Notes: generated by a model from the sequence alone, not told the origin. DNA of 63,256 nt from Candidatus Hydrogenedentota bacterium (GCA_024278275.1 JAJRTN010000030.1:1-63256); one strand, 5' to 3'; counted from the stretch's first letter, positions 43,505 to 52,871 are shown. Program-made: numbers and translations.

Positions 43505-43513
43505 TGCTATGCT
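43505..43513 (+). promoter_or_regulatory. Candidate extended -10 promoter of sucCD
   Basis: TGCTATGCT, 114 nt before the sucC start. No -35 box. Weaker than the other examples. Confidence 0.3.
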
Positions 43514-43627
43514 GTGTTCCATCCGCGGCATTCCATGAGGGATTGCCGCATGGCGACGGGCTTGGACAGGATAGGCACCATCCGTCACCGTACTTTTTCC
43601 GGAACAGGCTGTCAAGGAGAATTGCCC

Positions 43628-44770
43628 ATGAAGATCCATGAGTACCAGGCGAAAGAACTCTTCAAGGAGTTCGGCATCGTCACAACCGATGGCGAGGCCG
43701 TCTCGACGGCGGAGGAAGCGGTCAAGGCCGCCGAGGGCATGGGACTGCCGGTGGTCATCAAGGCCCAGGTCCATGTCGGTGGGCGAGGCAAAGCCGGTGG
43801 CGTGAAGGTGGTCACCGAGGCCGCCGAGGTGCGTCCCACGGCGGAGAAGATCCTGGGCCTGACCATCAAGGGGCTGCCCGTGCGCAAGCTGCTGGTGACG
43901 CCCGCCGTGGATATCGCCAAGGAGGTCTACCTGAGCATCCTCGTGGATCGTGGCGCGCGGACGGTGGTCTTTATCGGCTGCGCCGATGGCGGCGTGGAGA
44001 TCGAGGAAACGGCCAAGACCGCGCCGGAGAAGATCCTACGCCTGGAGGTGAAGGCCAGTGAGTTGACCCGCCTCCCCTTGGACCAACTCCGCGATTTTGC
44101 CGCGAAACTTTTCACCGGGGAAAGCCAGGTGAACGAGGCGGCCGACATGATGGCCCGCATGGGCAAGCTCTTCCGCGAGAAGGATTGCTCGCTGGTCGAG
44201 ATCAACCCGCTGGTGGTAGACGGCGCGGGCAAGGTGGTGGCCCTGGACGCGAAGGTGCTGCTTGACGACAACGCCTTGCCGAACCACCCGGAGCTGGAGC
44301 CGCTCCGCGACATGGATTCGGAGGACGAGGACGAACTGAAGGCCAAGGACGCGGGCCTCAGCTTCATTCGGCTGGATGGGGACATCGGTTGCATGGTCAA
44401 TGGCGCGGGCCTGGCCATGGCCACCATGGACACGATCAAGCACTTTGGCGGCGATCCGGCGAATTTCCTCGACGTGGGCGGCAGCTCGGATCCGAAGAAG
44501 GTGGTCACCGCCTTCCAGACCATTCTGAAAGACCCGAACGTCAAGGTTATTCTCATCAATATTTTCGGCGGTATTACCCGCTGCGACGATATCGCCAAGG
44601 GCATCCTGGCGTCGCTGGAACAGCTCGACGTGGCGGTGCCCATCGTGATTCGCCTCATTGGCACCAACCAGGAGGAAGGACGTAAGTTGCTCGAAGGAAC
44701 GAAACTCATTGGCGCGAACACGCTGGAAGAAGGGGCCACCAAGGCGGCCAAGATCGGAGGTGCGGCATGA
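43628..44770 (+). CDS. sucC: Succinyl-CoA ligase (ADP/GDP-forming) beta subunit
   Basis: A 380-residue subunit of the TCA-cycle enzyme that couples succinyl-CoA cleavage to nucleotide triphosphate synthesis. [16 protein letters not shown] start, ATP-grasp domain (about 1-235, [18 protein letters not shown]), Mg-binding [10 protein letters not shown], and a CoA-ligase domain with [23 protein letters not shown] lies 8 nt before the ATG. It overlaps sucD by 4 bp (ATGA), a clear co-translated pair. Confidence 0.97.
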   Translation: MKIHEYQAKELFKEFGIVTTDGEAVSTAEEAVKAAEGMGLPVVIKAQVHVGGRGKAGGVKVVTEAAEVRPTAEKILGLTIKGLPVRKLLVTPAVDIAKEVYLSILVDRGARTVVFIGCADGGVEIEETAKTAPEKILRLEVKASELTRLPLDQLRDFAAKLFTGESQVNEAADMMARMGKLFREKDCSLVEINPLVVDGAGKVVALDAKVLLDDNALPNHPELEPLRDMDSEDEDELKAKDAGLSFIRLDGDIGCMVNGAGLAMATMDTIKHFGGDPANFLDVGGSSDPKKVVTAFQTILKDPNVKVILINIFGGITRCDDIAKGILASLEQLDVAVPIVIRLIGTNQEEGRKLLEGTKLIGANTLEEGATKAAKIGGAA

Positions 44771-45627
44771 GTATCCTGATTGATGCCAACACGAAGGTCA
44801 TTGTACAGGGCATTACCGGCCGCGACGGTTCCTTCCATACCGGCCAGATGATCGATTACGGCACGCGGATCGTGGGCGGCGTGACCCCCGGCAAGGGCGG
44901 CCAGGAAATCCACGGCGTGCCCGTCTTCAACAGCGTGCCCGAAGCGGTGGAAGCCACCGGGGCCGATACGTCGGTGATCTACGTGCCCGCCCGATTCGCC
45001 AAGGCCGCCATGCTCGAAGCCGCGCAGGCGCCCCTCAAGCTGCTCGTGGTGATTACCGAAGGCGTGCCCACCCTCGACGCGCTGGAGGCCTACGAACTGC
45101 TCCAGGAAAAAGGCATCCGCATGATCGGCCCCAACTGCCCCGGCCTCATCACCCCCGGCCAGTGCAAGATCGGCATTATGCCCGCCCCCATCCACGCCCC
45201 CGGCAAGGTGGGTGTCATTTCCCGCAGCGGCACGCTGACCTACGAGATCGTGAAGGAACTCACCGACGCCGGTCTCGGGGAATCCACCTGCATCGGTATC
45301 GGCGGCGATCCCGTCATTGGCAGTAAGTTCATCGATCTGCTGCCCCTCTTCGAGGAAGACCCCGAGACGGAGTCGGTCGTCATGGTCGGTGAAATCGGCG
45401 GACAGGACGAAGTCGTCGCGGCGGAATATGTGCAAAAGCACATGACCAAGAAGGTGGTGGGCTTTATCGCCGGCGTCACCGCGCCTCCCGGTCGCCGCAT
45501 GGGCCACGCGGGTGCCATCGTGGGCGGGGAAGACGATACCGCCGCCGCTAAAACCGCCAAGCTCGAAGCCGCCGGTATCCCCGTGGCCAGACTCATCAGC
45601 GAGGTGGTGACGCTCCTGAAGGGATAG
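44767..45627 (+). CDS. sucD: Succinyl-CoA ligase alpha subunit
   Basis: A 286-residue partner of SucC. Rossmann CoA-binding N-terminus ([24 protein letters not shown]), then the ligase domain with [11 protein letters not shown], the [10 protein letters not shown] motif, and the phospho-histidine loop in [15 protein letters not shown]. Standard length. The tail [14 protein letters not shown] matches the family. Confidence 0.97.
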   Translation: MSILIDANTKVIVQGITGRDGSFHTGQMIDYGTRIVGGVTPGKGGQEIHGVPVFNSVPEAVEATGADTSVIYVPARFAKAAMLEAAQAPLKLLVVITEGVPTLDALEAYELLQEKGIRMIGPNCPGLITPGQCKIGIMPAPIHAPGKVGVISRSGTLTYEIVKELTDAGLGESTCIGIGGDPVIGSKFIDLLPLFEEDPETESVVMVGEIGGQDEVVAAEYVQKHMTKKVVGFIAGVTAPPGRRMGHAGAIVGGEDDTAAAKTAKLEAAGIPVARLISEVVTLLKG

Positions 45628-45709
45628 GCCGCACGGACGAACACGAAACGTATTGGCGCTGCCGTGAAACGCCTTAGTATGGAATACGGCGCCTGCCCAC
45701 GTTTCATAT

Positions 45710-45852
45710 CGTCATCTCCGCGAACGCGGGGATCCATGGGGGGCGGATTTGTTTTGACCCATTCCATGGATTTCCGCTTTCGCGGGACGGACGGTGGGCG
45801 TGGCAGGAACGGCGGTTGCGATTCCCGCTTCCGGCCAAACCGGGTTGGGAGA
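45710..45852 (+). repeat. Modular hairpin repeat (family 1), partial copy
   Basis: CGTCATCTCCGCG-AA-CGCGGGGATCC and the inverted CCGCTTTCGCGGGACGG pair, then GTGGGCGTGGCAGGAACGGC and GGTTGCGATTCCCGCTTCCG, which match the corresponding parts of the 58580 copy. No left arm. With it the 314-bp sucD/phosphatase gap is largely explained. Confidence 0.7.
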
Positions 45853-45941
45853 AGCACAACTGGTGGACTGACCGCGGCGCTTTCGGGTACGATCTCCCCC
45901 GTTCGTTTCCCACCACCCCAACCCGGAAAAGGCTTTACTGC

Positions 45942-46427
45942 ATGGTAAAAATCCTATTCGTCTGCCTTGGAAACATCTGCCGTTCACCCACCGCTGAAGG
46001 AGTGTGCCGTCATGTGGCACAACAACGCGGGATGGACAAGCGGCTTCTGATTGACTCCGCGGGGACGAGTGCGTGGCATGTGGGTGAAAAGCCTGACCGC
46101 CGCGCCAGCGCGGAGGCCGCCCGCCGTGGAATCGACCTGAGCACCCAGCGGTCGCGCCAGGTGGAAGCGCGTGATTTCGAGCGCTTTGATTATATCCTCG
46201 CCATGGACACGGAGAACTTGCGGGAACTCCGTCAACGGTGCCCCGTTCAATACCGGGATAAACTGCACCGTTGCCTGGACTATGCCCCGGCGACGGCGGA
46301 AAAAGACGTGCCCGACCCCTATTACGGCGGACCGGGCGGCTTTGCCCACGTTTTCGATATCATCGAGGCGAGCGTTCATGGGCTGCTTGACGAAATCGAA
46401 CAAAATCACCCGCGCAAGGGCCGGTGA
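45942..46427 (+). CDS. Low-molecular-weight protein-tyrosine-phosphatase family enzyme
   Basis: A 161-residue phosphatase. The P-loop CLGNICRS (Cys8, Arg14) and the acid loop DPYYGG are both intact, so it should be active. AAGG lies about 9 nt before the ATG. The stop codon is 1 nt before the start of a fructosamine-kinase-family gene. As I recall, low-molecular-weight phosphatases can dephosphorylate ketoamine 5- or 4-phosphates on proteins, and bacterial fructosamine-kinase homologues often neighbour them. So besides a signalling role, a protein-repair role is a strong option. Confidence 0.93.
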   Translation: MVKILFVCLGNICRSPTAEGVCRHVAQQRGMDKRLLIDSAGTSAWHVGEKPDRRASAEAARRGIDLSTQRSRQVEARDFERFDYILAMDTENLRELRQRCPVQYRDKLHRCLDYAPATAEKDVPDPYYGGPGGFAHVFDIIEASVHGLLDEIEQNHPRKGR

Positions 46428-46428
46428 C

Positions 46429-47286
46429 ATGGGCAACAACCTGTTTCTCCGGCTCGAAGAAGTTCTTGGCGTTCGCGCCGGGAAAGCCCGTCCCCTCGGC
46501 GGCGGGTGCATCGGCGAGGTGCATTCCGTCGACCTGGAAAACGGCGACCGGGTGGTGGTGAAGGTGGACCGAAGCAGTACGCCCCGCCTCGATGTGGAGG
46601 GCTATATGCTCCAATACCTCGCCGGCCACAGTGCCTTACCCGTCCCCGCCGTGCGCCACAGCAGTCCCGGCCTGCTGGTCATGGACTTTATCGAAGGGGA
46701 CAGCCGTTTCGGCGAGGTCGAACAACGCCATGCGGCCGAGTTGCTGGCGGCCCTGCATGAGGTCCGGGGCGAAACCCATGGTTTTGAGCGCCCCACCCTC
46801 ATCGGCGCATTGCACCAGCCCAATCCACCCACCGATTCCTGGGTGGCCTTCTTCCGGGATGCGCGCCTGCTTTACATGGCCGATGAAGCGTTGAAAGAGC
46901 GGCGTCTGCCCCGGGAAGTGCATAAGCGTCTTCGCGCCTTCGCGGACCGCATCGGGGAGTTCATCGAGGAGCCCGAGTATCCTTCACTTCTCCATGGCGA
47001 TGTGTGGACCACGAACGTCCTCGCCCACGGCGGGCGCATCACCGCCTTTATCGACCCGGCGATCTACCATGGCCACCCGGAAATTGAATTGGCCTTTACC
47101 ACGCTCTTCGGCACCTTTGGCCCATCCTTTTTCAAGCATTACGACGACATCCGCGGCATACGCCCCGGCTTCCTGGAAGAGCGACGCGACATTTACAACA
47201 TGTATCCTCTGCTCGTCCATGTGCGGCTCTTTGGCGACAGCTATCTCGGCGGTATCGATCAGACCCTCCGGCGCCTGGGCTTTTGA
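46429..47286 (+). CDS. Fructosamine/ketosamine-3-kinase family protein
   Basis: A 285-residue kinase of the aminoglycoside-phosphotransferase fold. Features: GGGCIGEVHSVDL nucleotide loop, VVVKVDR lysine, catalytic SLLHGDVWTTNVL, metal-binding FIDPAIYHGHPEIELAF. These match the fructosamine-3-kinase family, which phosphorylates sugar adducts on protein lysines so that they fall off. AAGGG lies 8 nt before the ATG. Paired with the upstream phosphatase (1-nt gap), it may form a two-step deglycation unit for glycated proteins. Bacterial members prefer ribulosamine or erythrulosamine; the actual substrate here is not known. Confidence 0.93.
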   Translation: MGNNLFLRLEEVLGVRAGKARPLGGGCIGEVHSVDLENGDRVVVKVDRSSTPRLDVEGYMLQYLAGHSALPVPAVRHSSPGLLVMDFIEGDSRFGEVEQRHAAELLAALHEVRGETHGFERPTLIGALHQPNPPTDSWVAFFRDARLLYMADEALKERRLPREVHKRLRAFADRIGEFIEEPEYPSLLHGDVWTTNVLAHGGRITAFIDPAIYHGHPEIELAFTTLFGTFGPSFFKHYDDIRGIRPGFLEERRDIYNMYPLLVHVRLFGDSYLGGIDQTLRRLGF

Positions 47287-47474
47287 AAAGGTTTGAAGAG
47301 GCTTGTCGTGCGCTTCGCGGTAGCCCTCCAGATGTAATCATCTTTTGAATGTGGCACAGCCTTCTCCTCCCCGTCACCCCCTGCCGGCCCATGGTCCCGG
47401 ACGCGCGAAGGGTTGGCATTTTCCATTACGCCAATATCCCATGCTACCATCCGGTATTGGGAGGAGGAAATGCC

Positions 47475-48488
47475 ATGCGGAACGTGGGGCTGAACGAGAC
47501 GCTTGATCTTTTGGTGGTGGGCGCGGGACCGGCGGCGCTGGTGGCCCTGCACGAGGCCAAGGCGCGGGGACTGCGGGCTGTCGCCATGGACAAGGGCCCC
47601 GTGTGCAGCGCCCTGATGAAACACCCCACGTACATGCGCTGGTTTTCCACGACGGACAAGCTGGAGCTGGCCGGTTTCCCCCTGCTGGTGAACGAGAAAA
47701 ACCCTACGCGCGAGGAGTACCTGCGCTACTGCCGGGCTTTCGTGGACTACTTCGCGCTTGAGGTGCTGACCTACCGCGAAGTCACCGCCGTCATCCCCCT
47801 CGACGGTCTTTTCCGCGTCGAGGCGCTGGACATGTTCGGTCGTACCTACGCATGGCGCGCCCTGAATGTCGTGTTGGCCACGGGATTCTATGACAGTCCG
47901 CGGCCCTTGGGCGTGCCCGGAGAGGACCTGCCCAAGGTGTCGCACCGCTACACGGAAGCCCACGGTTACGCGGGGCACGATGTGCTGGTTGTGGGCGCGG
48001 GTTCTTCCGCGGCGGAAGTGGCGCTCGAATTGTACCGTGCGGGCGCGCGGGTCACCGTGGCCATGCGGGGCGAGCGCTTCCAGACAAAGTATTGGGTCGA
48101 GCCGGACATTGAAAACCGCATCCGGGAGGGTTCCATCGTTTGCCACCGGAACGTGGAGGTGACGGCCATCGAAGCGGATGCCGTGCTGCTCAAGGATGAT
48201 CATGGCCGGGAGGTTTCCGTGCCCAATGACTTCGTGCTGGCCATGACAGGCTATGAACCGGACACGACGATCCTGGAGCGCGCCGGGGCGGAGGTGGATC
48301 CCGGGACAAAGAAACCCACCCTCACGGAGAACTTCGAGACCACGGTGCCCGGGCTTTACGTGGCGGGCACGCTTTGCGCCGGTTGTGACTCCAACGTCGT
48401 TTTCGTTGAGAACAGCCGGGAACACGGGCCGCGTATCGTGGCGCATATTGCGGGGCGGAAGTTGTCTTCCGGCCACGCCGAGGAGTAA
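47475..48488 (+). CDS. ypdA: YpdA-family FAD-dependent (bacillithiol-disulfide-type) reductase
   Basis: A 337-residue flavoprotein. FAD-binding VVGAGPAALVALHEAKARGL, the family-specific stretch HPTYMRWFSTTDKLELAGF, NADPH-binding VVGAGSSAAEVALELYRAG, and the C-terminal VPGLYVAGTL followed by CAGCDSN. YpdA reduces bacillithiol disulfide in Firmicutes, but the family is broader than bacillithiol makers, so the thiol here is open. A GAGGAGG ribosome-binding site sits 7-8 nt before the ATG. The broken comB follows after 6 bp and is probably in the same operon. Confidence 0.9.
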   Translation: MRNVGLNETLDLLVVGAGPAALVALHEAKARGLRAVAMDKGPVCSALMKHPTYMRWFSTTDKLELAGFPLLVNEKNPTREEYLRYCRAFVDYFALEVLTYREVTAVIPLDGLFRVEALDMFGRTYAWRALNVVLATGFYDSPRPLGVPGEDLPKVSHRYTEAHGYAGHDVLVVGAGSSAAEVALELYRAGARVTVAMRGERFQTKYWVEPDIENRIREGSIVCHRNVEVTAIEADAVLLKDDHGREVSVPNDFVLAMTGYEPDTTILERAGAEVDPGTKKPTLTENFETTVPGLYVAGTLCAGCDSNVVFVENSREHGPRIVAHIAGRKLSSGHAEE

Positions 48489-48494
48489 TCCCCC

Positions 48495-49226
48495 ATGTGG
48501 TGGCATATTATCGAAGGGGAAGCGGGGTGTGATTATGCCCGGGAACGTGGTTGCGTGGCCGTGGTGGTGGACGCCTTGCGTGCCAGCGCCACGGCGGCCA
48601 TGCTGCTGCACCATGGCGCGCGGTCCATCCTGGCGGTGCGCGAGGTGGAAGAGGCCCTGACCGCGAAAACGAAACATGCTGACGCCCTGTTGTTCGGCGA
48701 ACGGGGCGGTCTTCCTCCCGAGGGCTTTGATTTCGGCAACAGTCCTTTGTAAACCCCGGAGGCGCGGGGCCGCGACGTGATCTTCACCACCACCACCGGC
48801 GCGGGGCGTCTCGTGTCGGCCTGGGGCGCGGCGGCCCTCTATCTTGGCACCACGGTTAATGCCAGGGCGGTCGCGGAACGCACGGCCGCGCACGGCACGG
48901 ACGTGGTGCTGATCCCGGCCGGTCTCACCGGTAACCCGGACTTCGACGCCCAGGAAGACCGTGCCGCCGCGGTGGCCATCGCCATGGTGGCGGATATCGC
49001 TATCGGCGAAGGTCGGGACCTTTATGATTGCTGGGCACCGCGCATCGAGACGGAGGGCCTGAACGCGCTTTTCCGTGGCGCGCCCCATGCCGCCAAGCTT
49101 CGCGCCATTGGAAAAGACGCGGATATTGATTTCTGTGCCCGCATGGACATAACGGACGCCGTGCCCCGGGGCGTGTTGCGCGAGGGCGTGGGGATACGAA
49201 TGGTGCGGGCGAATGAAACAGGGTAA
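48495..49226 (+). pseudogene. comB: 2-phosphosulfolactate phosphatase ComB, interrupted by in-frame TAA
   Basis: ComB removes phosphate from 2-phosphosulfolactate. One reading frame from 48495 to 49226 would encode a complete 243-residue ComB: VVVDALRASATAAMLL, LLFGERGGLPPEGFDFGNSPL, FTTTTGAGRLVSAWGA, LIPAGLTG and a normal C-terminus. It is split by a TAA at 48750-48752 (codon 86), just after GNSPL, where the family usually has an acidic residue. A GAA to TAA change (one G to T) would explain it. Nothing else is damaged and the frame downstream is intact. A recent nonsense mutation, a sequencing error or read-through are the options. No other CoM or sulfolactate gene is near. Confidence 0.85.
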
Positions 49227-49229
49227 CGG

Positions 49230-49300
49230 TTCACGGACCAACGTAGAAGCGGCTTCCACCCGCTTCGAATGCGGCAGGATGCCGCATCCATGTTACCCTT
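49230..49300 (+). repeat. Modular hairpin repeat (family 1), degenerate fragment
   Basis: ACGTAGAAGCGGCTTCCACC followed by GCTTCGAATGCGGCAGGATG: the GTAGAAG module with its right arm lost. Confidence 0.5.
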
Positions 49301-49342
49301 ATTCCGGTTCCGACCCCAAAACCAAAGCATAGGAGACCTTTC

Positions 49343-50296
49343 ATGTTTCTTTACGATATGCCGCTGGAGGAACTGGCCAAGTGCCGTTTCCCCCTGACCC
49401 GGGAAGCGGATTTCGAAGCCTTCTGGGAACGAAAGTTGGCGGAAAGCCGGCGGCAACCCCTGTGTGCCGGGGCGGAAAAGGTGGACTATTCCGTGCCGGA
49501 AGTACGGGTGGAGAAAGTTTCGTGCGAGGCCTTTGACGGAGGCCGTCTCGTGGGATACTGCATCACGCCGGCCGAGATACGACCCCGTCCCACGCTGATT
49601 TTTCACCACGGTTACAGCGGCAACAGGGGTACCGTGGCCGATTACCTCATGTGGGCGTTGCAGGGCTTCACCTGTATCGCCTTCGACGCCCGCGGCCAGT
49701 CCGGGGAGAGCAGCGACGAGGCCCGATACCCGGGGGGAAGCCGGCTGGGCCTGCTGACAAAGGGCATCTTTGACCCCGATAACTACTACGTGGTGCGTCT
49801 TTTTGTGGATGCGCTGCGGATGGTCGATTTCGCCGTGGAGCGGGAGGAAGTCGACCCGGAACGTATCGGGGTTACCGGCGGCAGCCAGGGGGGCGGTCTT
49901 GCCCTTTTTACCGCCAGCATGGACGAGCGAATTCGGCTGTGCATGCCGGAGGTGCCGGGGTTTTGCCATTTCGGCAGGTCGCTGGAGATAACCCGGGAGT
50001 TTCCGTGGACGGAATTAACGGGGATTTTCAAGCAATACCCGCACGACTACGAACACATCATGCGCACCTTGAGCTACGTGGAGTTGAACAACTTCACGGA
50101 GCGCATCCAGTGCCCCACCCTCATCAGCGTGGGACATGTTGACGCGCTTTGCGTGCCGTCAACCATCTTCAGCGCCTACAACCGGCTGCAAGTGAAAGAC
50201 CGGCATTTGGAATACTGCCCCTATGCCGGTCATGAAAGCGGACTCATGACCGAGTTGATGATAACCTGGGCACGGCGTTACCTGGTGGGAACGTAG
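49343..50296 (+). CDS. Acetylxylan esterase / cephalosporin deacetylase-like (CE7)
   Basis: A 317-residue alpha/beta hydrolase of carbohydrate esterase family 7. N-terminal LTREADFEAFWERKLAESR, the RGQ motif in FDARGQSGES, nucleophile Ser181 in GGSQGGG, acid Asp in VGHVDALCVP and base His in YAGHESG. CE7 enzymes remove acetyl groups from short xylo-oligosaccharides and other small acetyl esters, in the cytoplasm (no signal peptide is seen). AGGAG lies 8 nt before the ATG. Fits the oligosaccharide-using theme of the GH2 enzyme. Confidence 0.92.
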   Translation: MFLYDMPLEELAKCRFPLTREADFEAFWERKLAESRRQPLCAGAEKVDYSVPEVRVEKVSCEAFDGGRLVGYCITPAEIRPRPTLIFHHGYSGNRGTVADYLMWALQGFTCIAFDARGQSGESSDEARYPGGSRLGLLTKGIFDPDNYYVVRLFVDALRMVDFAVEREEVDPERIGVTGGSQGGGLALFTASMDERIRLCMPEVPGFCHFGRSLEITREFPWTELTGIFKQYPHDYEHIMRTLSYVELNNFTERIQCPTLISVGHVDALCVPSTIFSAYNRLQVKDRHLEYCPYAGHESGLMTELMITWARRYLVGT

Positions 50297-50311
50297 GGAT
50301 TTCGCGGGTTA

Positions 50312-50728
50312 TCAGCCGAAATGCTTACGGAAGTACGAGGCGTCATCAATACACTGAAGGTCGATTCGGGTAAACTTATCCACTTCCTTCTGGGTAATCG
50401 CTCCCAGGGCGGAAGCGTTTTCCGTCAAGGCCTCTTCTGTGCCCCCCGTCCCTCCCCCATCGCCCCGCATTAATTCCCTGATGCCTTCTCCTGCCATGGG
50501 GAAAAGGCCCGCGTCCAGAAATTCAGCGATCACTTCCGCCAAGTGATCGCGCCGCTCCTCGCGCGTTCCCTCCGTCAAAACACGGCGGTTCAGGGCAATC
50601 ACGGTGTCGCGGTAGTAGACGGCCAACTCATGACACTGGGGGCAGGGCATAACCGCCACCACGTCGCGCGGTACGTCCTGTTTCTGAACGCGGTGAAAAT
50701 TGCAGTGCGGGCAGACAACAACGTCCAT
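50312..50728 (-). CDS. Small zinc-ribbon protein of unknown function
   Basis: A 138-residue protein with a CxxC...CxxC zinc ribbon (Cys6/Cys9, Cys29/Cys32) similar to CpXC-type ribbons, followed by a helical part and a Gly-rich linker (about 85-95). I cannot assign a role. Start: the ATG at 50728 has a GAGAG upstream and gives the ribbon at once; an in-frame ATG at 50764 would add 12 residues. The excellent promoter (50783-50812) serves either start. Convergent with the CE7 esterase (15-bp gap), downstream of the kinase-FGE gene. Confidence 0.72.
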   Translation of the reverse strand: MDVVVCPHCNFHRVQKQDVPRDVVAVMPCPQCHELAVYYRDTVIALNRRVLTEGTREERRDHLAEVIAEFLDAGLFPMAGEGIRELMRGDGGGTGGTEEALTENASALGAITQKEVDKFTRIDLQCIDDASYFRKHFG

Positions 50729-50782
50729 GGGTAAACTACTCTCACCGGCCAATACGCTGGCCATTTGTTGATTACCGCGTAA

Positions 50783-50812
50783 ATTGTAGGATTCACCGTA
50801 AAGCACTGTCAA
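50783..50812 (-). promoter_or_regulatory. Sigma70 promoter of the zinc-ribbon gene
   Basis: On the minus strand TTGACA (50807-50812), an 18-bp spacer and TACAAT (50783-50788). It lies in the gap after the kinase gene, so the ribbon gene has its own transcript. Confidence 0.6.
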
Positions 50813-50837
50813 ATGGGGCGCAGCACACGCAGCATGC

Positions 50838-52838
50838 CTACGACACGGCGGCCTCCAGTTCCTTGAGCTTGGCGGCCATGGCGCCCAAGGTCGCCGGAAC
50901 GGGCCGAACACAGCGAAAGCCAACGGTCGCCGAGCGTTGGTGAAAGGGTATGGAAACACGCGATTGCGCGGGGGGGCGCGGTGTTTCCGTATAGTTTCCG
51001 CCACACACCATGAGGGAATCGCCCAACTCGGGCAACGGCTTGTTCACATCTCCGGCAACGGTCCGAGTCCATTCCGCCACATTGCGTGCCATGTCGCGGC
51101 AGCCAAAGGGGGAAGTATCGGCTTGGGCCTCTTCACTCGCCACGGGATGGAGATACATCATCCAACTCTCCACGACGGCCTTGTCCCCCCAGGGAAAAGC
51201 GGGGGGATCCTGTCCGTAGGCCGCCCGCAACCACTGCGCCTCGGTGGGCAGTTTCTTGCCCCGATACGCGGCACAGGCCATGGCCTCGTAGCCCGTTACG
51301 TAGTGCATGGGAAACTTGAGCATACTCCGGTCCCCGATGCCACGGGCGATTTGCGGCGGAAGATCGAACTTTCCCCCGCTATCGCCGCAGAAAGCCCGGT
51401 AATCGCCAATGGTCACTTCGGTCCGGTCAATAAAAAAAGCGTCCAGCGACTTCGCCCGATTGCCCAGCGTCACCATTCCCGGTGGCACGAAAGCCATGTC
51501 GGGCTGCCACATGGCCACGCCCAGGTAACATTGCAGGGCGTCACGCCCCTCGGCCACGGCATTGACCAAGTTGCCGGCGGCGGCCTCGGCGGCGGCCTTT
51601 TCCCACCGCGCTTCCGCGTCATCCAACACGCTTTGGGCATCGGGATAGCGTCTCACCCGCGCATCCGTCAACCGAAGCGCATCCGTGCGCAATTCACCCA
51701 TAAGCCGCCATTCAGCGAGCACGCCCCGATCTGCGGAGGCCACGGCGCCGCCGGCATCGGACAGGAGGCGCGCCCGTGTTTTTTCGGCCACGGCCAGCCC
51801 CAGCAGCATCATAAAGACCACGCCCACGCAGAGGACCCCGCCCACCAGGCGGTTCCGCGGCGGCTCGGTCCGCTGCTCACGATGAATCGTGGCCTGTTCC
51901 CGTTCGGTGGTCCGGTCCAGGATCGGCCGCAATGCCGCGCGTAACTCCGGCGCCGTCTGGTAGCGGTTGGCCGGTTCGGGATCGACGCACTTCTCGATGA
52001 CACGGTCGAGGTCCGGTGGCACGGCGGCATGGAGTTGCGATGCCGGTTTGGGCACGCCCGTGGGAAGATTCCCCGTCAGTACCTCGTAGAGCATGACACC
52101 CACGCTGTAGATGTCCGCCCGCTGGTCCACGTCGCGGCTGTTGCGCAACTGTTCGGGAGACATATAGAAAGGCGTTCCCATCACCACGGAGGCCCCCGTT
52201 AAACGGGTGTTCGCCATGAGCTTGGAAATACCAAAATCCATCAGCTTGATGGAACCGTCCTCCATGACCATGACGTTTTCCGGTTTGATATCCCGGTGGA
52301 TGGTGAAGCGGTGGGCGTATTCCAGGGCCGAGCACAACTCGTCGAATATGCGCAATACCTGCCCCAGGGGCATGCGCGCGCCGAGAGGAAGATTGTCGAG
52401 AATGTCCCGCAGGGACCGTCCCGCGAGAAACTCCATGGAAATATAGACCGTTCCGGCGGCGGAACCGATGTCGTGAACCCGGACGATGCCGGGGTGGGCC
52501 AGGCGGCGCGCGATCTTCGCCTCGTTGAAGAAGCGTTCCACCACCACCTTGTCTTTCACGAACTGGGGCAACAGGGTCTTCAGCGCCACCACCTCGCCCA
52601 ACACGTTGTCATGGACCTTGTAGATACAGCCCATGCCGCCCCGGCCGATGAGCTGCTGCACCGTGTAGCGCTTCGCCACCACCTGCCCTTGGCTGAACTG
52701 CAACGCCGGCCCGGGCCCCCCGCCCCGGGTGGTTTTTGCCTTGAGACGGACTTTGGGCAACCCGACTCCGCAGGACACGCACACCTCCTGCCCGTCCTCG
52801 TTTACCCGTCCGCATTTGTGACATTTCACTCGCGCCAT
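50838..52838 (-). CDS. Ser/Thr protein kinase with N-terminal zinc ribbon and C-terminal FGE/SUMF1-like domain
   Basis: A 666-residue protein. Zinc ribbon with Cys6, Cys9, Cys20, Cys23. A complete Hanks-type kinase (about 57-310): GRGGMG loop, Lys87, HRDIKPEN (Asp183), DFG (201-203), GTPFYMSPEQ. One membrane segment (about 331-351), a helical stretch with many Ala/Arg (about 355-450) and a formylglycine-generating-enzyme-like domain (about 455-640: VPPGMVTLGN, DRTEVTIGDYRAFC, LPTEAQWLRAAYG, VGFRCVRP). The kinase faces the cytoplasm and the FGE-like domain the periplasm. Such kinase-FGE fusions occur in several phyla; there the FGE fold usually binds ligands rather than oxidising cysteine. Ligand and substrate unknown. 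The zinc-ribbon ATG was chosen; 38 extra upstream codons lack homology. Confidence 0.92.
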   Translation of the reverse strand: MARVKCHKCGRVNEDGQEVCVSCGVGLPKVRLKAKTTRGGGPGPALQFSQGQVVAKRYTVQQLIGRGGMGCIYKVHDNVLGEVVALKTLLPQFVKDKVVVERFFNEAKIARRLAHPGIVRVHDIGSAAGTVYISMEFLAGRSLRDILDNLPLGARMPLGQVLRIFDELCSALEYAHRFTIHRDIKPENVMVMEDGSIKLMDFGISKLMANTRLTGASVVMGTPFYMSPEQLRNSRDVDQRADIYSVGVMLYEVLTGNLPTGVPKPASQLHAAVPPDLDRVIEKCVDPEPANRYQTAPELRAALRPILDRTTEREQATIHREQRTEPPRNRLVGGVLCVGVVFMMLLGLAVAEKTRARLLSDAGGAVASADRGVLAEWRLMGELRTDALRLTDARVRRYPDAQSVLDDAEARWEKAAAEAAAGNLVNAVAEGRDALQCYLGVAMWQPDMAFVPPGMVTLGNRAKSLDAFFIDRTEVTIGDYRAFCGDSGGKFDLPPQIARGIGDRSMLKFPMHYVTGYEAMACAAYRGKKLPTEAQWLRAAYGQDPPAFPWGDKAVVESWMMYLHPVASEEAQADTSPFGCRDMARNVAEWTRTVAGDVNKPLPELGDSLMVCGGNYTETPRPPAQSRVSIPFHQRSATVGFRCVRPVPATLGAMAAKLKELEAAVS

Positions 52839-52871
52839 CGGTCTTCCCGTTACCCGCTTGCCGGAGACTCT

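Larger units (their letters stand above)
43227..43627. other. 401-bp intergenic region before sucC with repeat fragments
   Basis: Contains a short TTTTCGTGTGTTTCGTG tract (43250-43270), a family 2 fragment (43321-43360), a family 1 fragment (43369-43460) and the sucC promoter area. No gene seen. Confidence 0.6.

Noticed and set aside
43927-45507. 526-codon minus-strand open frame
   Set aside because: Antisense to sucC and sucD, both of which are certain.
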